NCBI GenBank assembly: GCA_030267965.1 | Contig: BRYA01000422.1 | Location: 1-12,054 of the forward strand | DNA length: 12,054 nucleotides | Direction: 5' to 3' | From: Triparma columacea | Taxonomy: Eukaryota; Sar; Bolidophyceae; Parmales; Triparmaceae | In this document: positions 7,324 to 12,054 of the stretch, piece after piece | How the letters are laid out: every line of letters begins with the position of its first letter | How positions within the stretch are numbered: the stretch's first letter is position 1 | Made by a program: the position numbers and the translations under genes | Notes under the pieces: generated by a model | What the model was told of the DNA's origin: nothing | What the model saw: the letters and a program-made list of their open reading frames with translations, nothing else | Database searches by the model: none

Positions 7324-8684
7324 ATGTACATTGTGTATATAATACTCCTCCTCCTCCTTCCTTTATGTCTATCCCACTCTCCAATCCTCCAAACACCTCA
7401 ACAAAAGCGCCAGCAAAAGCGCCACACATTGCAAACAACCTCTCCACACAAAGGATTTAGACACGCACACACACAAACATGGGATGCGCCGATACAGCTT
7501 AGGGGAGGCTACGCTAGCCCTAACCCTAGCCCTAACCCTAGTGGGACTAATGGGGGAAGTGGGCCAAAGGATATAGAGGAGGAGGATGAAGAGGTTACAG
7601 GGGTTGAGGGGGATGTTGCTAGGGAGGCTGTCGACGTGCTTGGGGAAGCTGTTGGGGGAGGGGAGGGGGGGAGTGACGGGGGGGGAGGGAAGGAGGAAGA
7701 GAACAACACAATGGACGCCTTCTTCGATGACGATATCGACTTCAAGGGAATGCAGAAGGGGCTGAGCCCGAGGAACAGCATGCACATGAAGAGGAAGCTA
7801 ACGCATGCCATCACCGGACTTTCAATGGGTGAGTGAAAGAGTAAAAGAGTAAAAGAGGACAACAACATGACTCAAGACTCCACCAACCCCCACTCTCCCA
7901 ACTCATCTAACACACTCAACCCAACCTCACACACACACCAACACGCACCCCTTCCGCGATTCGCTTCGCTTGTCGCCCCCCAACCCTAGCCTCTCTCTAC
8001 CAACTAATGCCTAAAAAGATCTTCTGTTCAATCTTCGGTGGCTGTTCCATCGGTCTCCTCGCAGTGGAGGTCCTCCGCTACCGCAAGGGTTTCAAGTGGA
8101 TAAACCGCGTCTACTTCAAGGTCTTCGGCGGCGTCCTCCGCAAGCACGAGATGGACGGAAAGTTCACCGGGACCTTCTACTACTTTGCGGGAGTCACTGC
8201 CACAGCTCTACTCTTCCCGCCCCCCGCCGCAGTTCTGGGGATCGCGCAACTGGCGATCGCCGACCCTACCGCGAGCTTCTTCGGCCGCAAGACAAAGGAC
8301 GTATACTGGTCCCGCATCGAGGGTGGTTTCGGCGGTATCGGTCGCAACAAGGGTGTCCTCGGTTTCCTCGGTGGCGCCGCCTCATGCTGGCCCCTTAACT
8401 TCGCCCTCCTAAATAAGGCGACCTTCGTGACGCAGGTCCCGACAGTAGGGACCATGGCATGGGTTAGCGCAGCGATAGGAATGGCGGGAGCGCTGGCTGA
8501 CCTCGCGGTACCGACACCGACGCTGAGCATACCAAAGGGGACCAAGTGGTGCGGGATCAAGATACCGCAGTTTCATGTAGATGACAACTTCTTCGTACCG
8601 GTATTCTCGGGATACGCTGCGATGAAAATACTGGAGGGGGCAGGGATTGAGGGACTGAAGTTATCGAGATATATGATTTTCTGA
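7324..8684 (+). CDS. CTP-dependent lipid kinase (DGK1/SEC59/VTE5 superfamily), two exons
   Basis: Model: join(7324..7828, 7990..8684), 399 residues. Exon 1 begins MYIVYIILLLLLPLCLSHS, a signal-peptide-like leader. A basic, Gln/His-rich segment and a long low-complexity Gly/Glu/Asp linker follow, then RKLTHAITGL (157-166), the conserved first motif of this family. Donor ATGG|GTGAGT and acceptor ACCCTAG|CC join in phase 1 and restore the family sequence across the junction. Exon 2 has several membrane segments, E222 in HEMDGKFTGT, ADPTASFFGRK (259-269) and DDNFFVPVFSG (366-376), matching the E..G..G, D..A..GrK and DDN..vP..SG motifs. Members phosphorylate diacylglycerol, dolichol or phytol/farnesol, usually with CTP, in ER or plastid membranes. 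The leader favours a plastid enzyme, such as phytol kinase of tocopherol and chlorophyll salvage, or the ER; the substrate is not decidable from sequence. Exon 1 alone would end at a stop just past the donor. Confidence 0.82.
7518..7541 (+). repeat. Telomere-like CCCTAA/CCCTAG repeat inside a coding exon
   Basis: Four hexamers alternate CCCTAA and CCCTAG, the complement of TTAGGG-type telomere repeats, within exon 1 of the lipid kinase. They encode a Ser-Pro-Asn-Pro repeat in a low-complexity linker, so they do not disturb the catalytic region. Confidence 0.8.
7829..7989 (+). other. Phase-1 intron of the lipid-kinase gene with CGCGATTCGCTTC motif
   Basis: 161 nt, donor GTGAGTGAAAG, acceptor CAACCCTAG. 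The 5' half has GAGTAAAA repeated in tandem; the middle is rich in CA and CACA. Bases 7955-7967 read CGCGATTCGCTTC, a 13-mer also found at 10562-10574 inside an intron of the deacetylase gene. Support for the intron is the restored reading frame and family sequence on both sides. Confidence 0.8.
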
Positions 8685-9023
8685 GCCAAAGAGGGTGTGG
8701 GGGGGGCAGGGAATGGAATAAATAGGAATTACGAGTGTGTGTTCCAGAATTCCCCAAACTTTTGAGGATCCTCTCTGTCAAAGGTTTTTTCCCAAGTTGT
8801 CGCCGATCTGGGTTTGAATGATTATTTAAAGAATCTAGCAGAAATAGAAGACTCACGTGTTGGGGCAGTTTGGATTCAAAGAAAATGCGTTAGAGCGATT
8901 TTTGGGTTTGTGGTAGCACCTTCCCCCCTCCTCTCCTACTCCCCCTGGTTTCTTTGTCTCGCGCCCTCCCTCCGCCCCCTCTTCATTCGTGAATTGTGAT
9001 GTTTTAATTATATCCCCCCCTTC
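8685..9023. other. Convergent 3' intergenic region
   Basis: 339 bp between the ends of the plus-strand lipid kinase and the minus-strand deacetylase gene, so both 3' UTRs lie here. It holds a G-run (8698-8706), an AATAAA at 8717, an AT-richer core (about 8810-8920) and a pyrimidine-rich block (8920-9020) with a run of seven C. A small plus-strand frame at 8814-8999 encodes 61 residues with no family I recognise and is not called. No tRNA cloverleaf or snRNA feature found. Confidence 0.5.
8717..8722 (+). terminator. Possible polyadenylation signal of the lipid-kinase gene
   Basis: AATAAA lies 33 bp after the TGA stop at 8684, an acceptable distance for a compact genome. Many algae use weak or variant signals, so this is a candidate only. 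Confidence 0.4.
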
Positions 9024-12018
9024 TTATTGCCCCCCGCCTCCTTCCTCGTCGTTGCCGTCGTCCTCCTCGTCGCTGTCATCCTCGTCATCCCTCCCGTAAC
9101 AATCCGTCAGCGCCTGCAAGTGCGCGGCGGCGCATTCGGAGAAGTAGCTCCTGTCGAGCTTGATCCCCCCCCCCCCTCCCTCAGTACTGATATCCTCCAC
9201 CACAGGGTTGCCCCGCGTGCTCTTCTTCAGTGCCTTGGTCCTCCCGTACCCTCCCTCGAGCACCGAGATAACCCTCCCCCCGCAGCAAACATCCGCGACC
9301 TCGCAAATCTTTTCTGTGGTCCATGCGTAGTCCTCGGCCCTAAGGTTTATCCCCGCCCTCTCCTTCGCCCCCTGGTGCTTAGCATTCCCGACATCGGACT
9401 TAGCGGCGTCGAAGCCGCTCGATATTAGGATCAGGTCGGGGTCGAAGGCTTTTAGCGCGGGGATTAACCGCTCCTCTATCACGGACCTGTATGCTCTCCG
9501 GCCCGTGCCGAGGAGGTAGAAAGCTGGATACTTTGAGTTAGGCGCAGTCTCGCCGCTTCCGGGCTCCGGTATCTTTGCCTCGGTCGGCGTTGTCTGCAGG
9601 GGGGGTTGGGAGTGAGTTGGGCACGAGGACTTGTGGACAGCTGACGCACACTTTTCCACGGTTCGCTTAGCTCTCCACGCCTCCCCCCCCTCCCTCCATC
9701 TTACCCTCTTGTCGCTTGCTCCCCTATCTTCCCCCTCCTCCTCCTGACCTCCCCTCCTCCTCCCCCCCCTAGTGCTGTTCTCCAAGATGTTGGCACCCTC
9801 GTCCTTTGGATTGCTCTTGGCAATAGCGTTCTGAACCTGGCTGTGCCTCCACTGCGGCGCGAGCGGCACGTTGATGATATTGTGGGCCTCGTCATCTACG
9901 TCACCGCTCCCAGGGTAGAATTTGTAGTCATTTTTCTCGTCCTCATCGTACAGGTGAGTGCTAAAGAAGAAGAGCCTCTCGGGCTCGGTGTAGTTCTTAA
10001 CGATCTCTTCCGTGCCGTTACCGTGGTGAACGTCGATGTCTATGATTGCCACCTTCCCGCATCTGTTCTTGTGGTGCTCGCTGAGGGCATGAAGGGCCCC
10101 TGCGGCTACATTGTTGAAGATGCAGAACCCGCAGCTCTCGGCCCCCTCGAGCAGACCAGAGACCCCGGCATGATGCCCTGGAGGCCTCACAACGCAGAAC
10201 GCGTTCCTGTTCCTACCGAGCAAGACCCTGTCTACGGCATGCCGAACAGCCCCAGCTGCGCGTCTGGCGGCCTTGAGGCTCCCGCCAGTGAAGCTCGTGT
10301 CACTGTGAGGAGCCCCGCCCCCGTGTTTCCCCTTAGGCGAACCCAAAACGGCTGTGCCATCGATACCACTGCCACTAGCGGGTTCTGCTATCGCTGGGGA
10401 GGCGGCGGGAGTAGTCTCAAAGTCGTCAAGAGACTTGACGCCACTTTTCGACCTTGCCTTCTGGACGGCAGGGGTAAAGGGAACGAGAGGCGGCAAAGCT
10501 CCTCCGGCCTGTGGTAAGTGAGGCGAATCGCCAAAAGGGCCGTGTCAGAATTTTAATTTGTCGCGATTCGCTTCTCATCCATTCTTACCTTTTCGAGGGA
10601 CAGGCTGAGCTCATTGACGAATTGTATGTAGTCGGTCGAGTGGCACCTGGCGAGCACCTCCAATGTGGCCCTGTCGAACTCTGACGACAGGGTGACCTTG
10701 TGAGCTCCAAATAGGGGATTGCCATCGGGGCCAATCTCCTCGGCAATCTTGGAGAGGATGGACTTGACACGGTCGGGGCACTCCCAATCAGAGTTGGATC
10801 TCACACCGTGCTCCAGGCACTCAGGGTGGTGAAGGACCAGGGTCCTGAGGCGGGGCTCCGTCATAAAAAGGTTCGTCCTGGCTTCCTCCCTCTCCTCCCT
10901 CTTGACGACGTCACCGTTCATCGACGTCCTTAACCCGGGGCTCATTGGGTAGTCGTGGGACAGGAAACCCTCCGCCGCCACGTCCAAGGCTCTCTTGTTG
11001 GCCTTGTTGAATACATTGGCCTTTGCGCCATCCTCAACGAGAACCCTAGCGCTATTGAGCCCCCTAACACCCGTCCTGAGCGCCCAGTGGAGGGCCGTCT
11101 CGCCATCTTTGTTAGTTATGTCGAGCGGGTGGTGGGCAGACGTCAGAATGTGGACGACATCCCCGTTACCAGCGCGGGCGGCCCAGTGCAGGGGAGTGGA
11201 GCCGGTCCCGTCGCCGGCGTCAACCTGAGATGCGGGCGAAGCGAGGGGCAGCAGGAGTGGTTGTGTTGGCGTTTGAATTTTAGAGCAGCTGAGCAACGTG
11301 TTCTGCTTCTTGCCCCTTCTCACCTTTGCCCCCACTCCAAGAAGGGCCTTGACAATATTCGACGCGGCTCCCTCTCCGACCTTGTAGACATCGAGACAGG
11401 CGGCGCTGTGAAGGGGCGTGAAGTGATTCGCATCCTTCTTGTCTGCGTCCTCAACCTTTGATCCTGCCTTGTTCATCTCCTCGATGACGGTGAGGACCTC
11501 AACGACCTTGCCCTGCACCACAAGATTGTGCAGGTGAGACCGTTGGCAGAAATCGAGAGGGTGCGGATATCGGTCGTCCAGAGTGGTGGGTGGCTGCAAG
11601 AAGCGAAACGGTGAGCGAAGCGAAACGGTGAGCGAAGCGAAACGGTGAGCGAAGCGAATGAGATTAGTTCATCCCTTTTCCGCGACCCGCGTCGATCCTC
11701 GTCTCGCCTCACCTCATAAACTTTGGGCTCTTGGGTGTTGGAGGCAGGGGGCGGGGTCATTCCACCATCAAGGCCCAGGGAGTCGTCAAAGCCCTGTTCA
11801 TAAATGTCACCGATCGCGGCGTCAATCAGATCAGTGTTGCTCGGACCGAAGGAATTGTCCTGGTAGTTCCCGAGGGCCTTCATTTGGCTCTCCCAAGGTG
11901 TACTTGGCCCACTATTTCCTCCTGTCTCCGCTGTAACGCCGAGGGACTCCGGGTTCACAATTTGAAGACGGAGGGAGGGAAGGAGGGAAGGAATGTTGTT
12001 CGACTCAAGTGATGACAT
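9024..12018 (-). CDS. Ankyrin-repeat / class II histone deacetylase fusion, five exons
   Basis: Model: complement(9024..9593, 9705..10508, 10589..11224, 11324..11593, 11713..12018), 861 residues, all junctions phase 0. Residues 1-102 are a variable N terminus from the ATG at 12018. Ankyrin repeats span about 120-275 (FTPLHSAA, STPLHWAARAGN, ETALHWALRTG). The deacetylase domain starts near 319 (RTLVLHHPECLEH) and holds RPPGHHA (512-518; H516/H517 charge relay), IDIDVHHGNG with zinc ligands D563 and H565, SSGFDA with D734, and VLEGGYG with the transition-state Tyr Y788. All catalytic residues are present, so it should be an active Zn-dependent lysine deacetylase. The final Tyr (not His) resembles HDAC6-type rather than class IIa enzymes. 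Low-complexity insertions lie near 405-455 and 645-690, and the tail is acidic. Histone or other acetyl-lysine substrates and nuclear or cytosolic location cannot be decided; the ankyrins likely recruit partners. Confidence 0.88.
9594..9704 (-). other. Deacetylase intron 4 (111 nt, in-frame, stop-free)
   Basis: Donor AGG|GTAAGATGG and acceptor CCCCCCTGCAG|ACA, phase 0. The 111-nt length is a multiple of three and the intron has no stop in the reading frame, so an unspliced transcript would stay open and insert 37 residues. The splice sites are strong and the translated insert (basic and Trp-containing) matches nothing in the deacetylase fold, so splicing is preferred. Confidence 0.7.
10509..10588 (-). 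other. Deacetylase intron 3 (80 nt) with complementary ends and internal inverted repeat
   Basis: Donor GAAAAG|GTAAGAATGG, acceptor CTTACCACAG|GCC, phase 0; unspliced reading hits a TAA. GGTAAG at the donor (10584-10589) is the exact complement of CTTACC before the acceptor (10513-10518). Inside, GCGAATCGC (plus strand 10523-10531) and GCGATTCGC (10563-10571) form a perfect 9-bp inverted repeat, so the RNA could fold into a two-part stem that brings both splice sites together. Confidence 0.85.
11225..11323 (-). other. Deacetylase intron 2 (99 nt, in-frame, stop-free)
   Basis: Donor AAG|GTGAGAAGG and acceptor CATCTCAG|GTTGAC, phase 0. Removing it joins LLGVGAK to VDAGDGTGSTPLHWAA, a continuous ankyrin repeat, which is strong support. 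It is 33 codons long and stop-free, so retention would insert residues in the middle of an ankyrin unit. Confidence 0.85.
11594..11712 (-). other. Deacetylase intron 1 (119 nt) built partly of 17-nt repeats
   Basis: Donor GAG|GTGAGGCGAG and acceptor CGCTTCTTGCAG|CCA, phase 0. The 3' half, on the transcript strand, is a tandem array of CTTCGCTCACCGTTTCG units that runs almost into the acceptor. Splicing joins the N-terminal acidic segment to the ankyrin region; the 119-nt length shifts the frame if the intron is retained. Confidence 0.8.
11604..11654 (+). repeat. Three exact 17-bp tandem repeats inside an intron
   Basis: The unit CGAAACGGTGAGCGAAG occurs at 11604-11620, 11621-11637 and 11638-11654 with no mismatch, followed by a partial CGAA. 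Each unit on the plus strand contains GGTGAGCG, a donor-like motif facing opposite to the gene. Flanking AAG and GAATGAG suggest the array grew from a short TTCGCTTC-type element. Confidence 0.92.
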
Positions 12019-12041
12019 GGGATAGACTTCCTCTTGAACTT

Positions 12042-12054
12042 GGGGGGGGGGGGG
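12042..12054. repeat. Homopolymer G run at the right window edge
   Basis: At least 13 consecutive G lie 24 bp upstream of the deacetylase start codon (C-run on the transcript strand) and continue to the window edge. This may be a true 5' UTR/promoter C-tract, as C-runs are common in this window, or the end of an assembled contig. Confidence 0.7.

Noticed and set aside
8780..8850. A GGGTTTGAATGATT stretch resembling a tRNA T-loop
   Set aside because: No matching acceptor, D or anticodon stems could be drawn around it.
8814..8999. Small plus-strand frame of 61 codons in the convergent intergenic region
   Set aside because: No family resemblance, and the second half is a low-complexity pyrimidine block; most likely 3' UTR sequence.
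9843..10517. Plus-strand frame of 224 codons opposite deacetylase exon 4
   Set aside because: Shadow frame: the minus strand carries clear catalytic HDAC motifs here, while the plus-strand translation shows no recognisable domain.
11604..11654. 17-bp repeats as a CRISPR or replication iteron array
   Set aside because: The copies are directly abutting without spacers and lie inside a well-supported intron of a nuclear gene.

Overview
This looks like nuclear DNA from a compact-genome eukaryote. The genes are mostly 0.9-3 kb and tightly spaced, on both strands. Several reading frames join only across short introns (80-161 nt) with GTGAGN/GTAAGA donors and CAG or TAG acceptors. There are no Shine-Dalgarno sites or operons. 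Protein types (ankyrin-MYND, ankyrin-histone deacetylase, C2H2 arrays, a signal-peptide-led MnmM/YtqB-type methyltransferase, a signal-peptide-led CTP-dependent lipid kinase) fit a photosynthetic stramenopile such as a small marine heterokont alga (bolidophyte or diatom relative). That placement is inference from gene content and leader style; no marker gene is present.

Left part (1-4273, minus strand): the 3'-truncated end of an ankyrin/MYND zinc-finger protein runs off the left edge. Next is a two-exon secreted protein of the GxGYxYP family, then an intronless MnmM/YtqB-like tRNA methyltransferase with a probable organelle leader. A 124-bp intergenic stretch then separates divergently transcribed genes.

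Middle (4398-8684, plus strand): a polytopic membrane protein with a C-terminal heptad-repeat coiled coil (its 5' end needs an intron to join two frames); a zinc-finger protein with six near-identical 90-bp finger units after an acidic tract; and a two-exon CTP-dependent lipid kinase of the DGK1/SEC59/VTE5 superfamily.

Right part (9024-12018, minus strand): a five-exon gene for an 861-residue ankyrin-repeat/class II histone deacetylase fusion, convergent with the lipid kinase. All four of its introns are phase 0. Three introns in the window (two in this gene, one in the kinase gene) share TTCGCTTC-rich sequence, and one has complementary ends and an internal inverted repeat. This is the most unusual signal here and suggests introner-like or repeat-derived introns.

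The genes do not form an obvious joint pathway. The window is best read as ordinary nuclear gene space with an interesting intron population and two notable architectures, the ankyrin-HDAC fusion and the homogenised zinc-finger array. All splice models come from reading frame, consensus splice sites and domain continuity, without transcript data.
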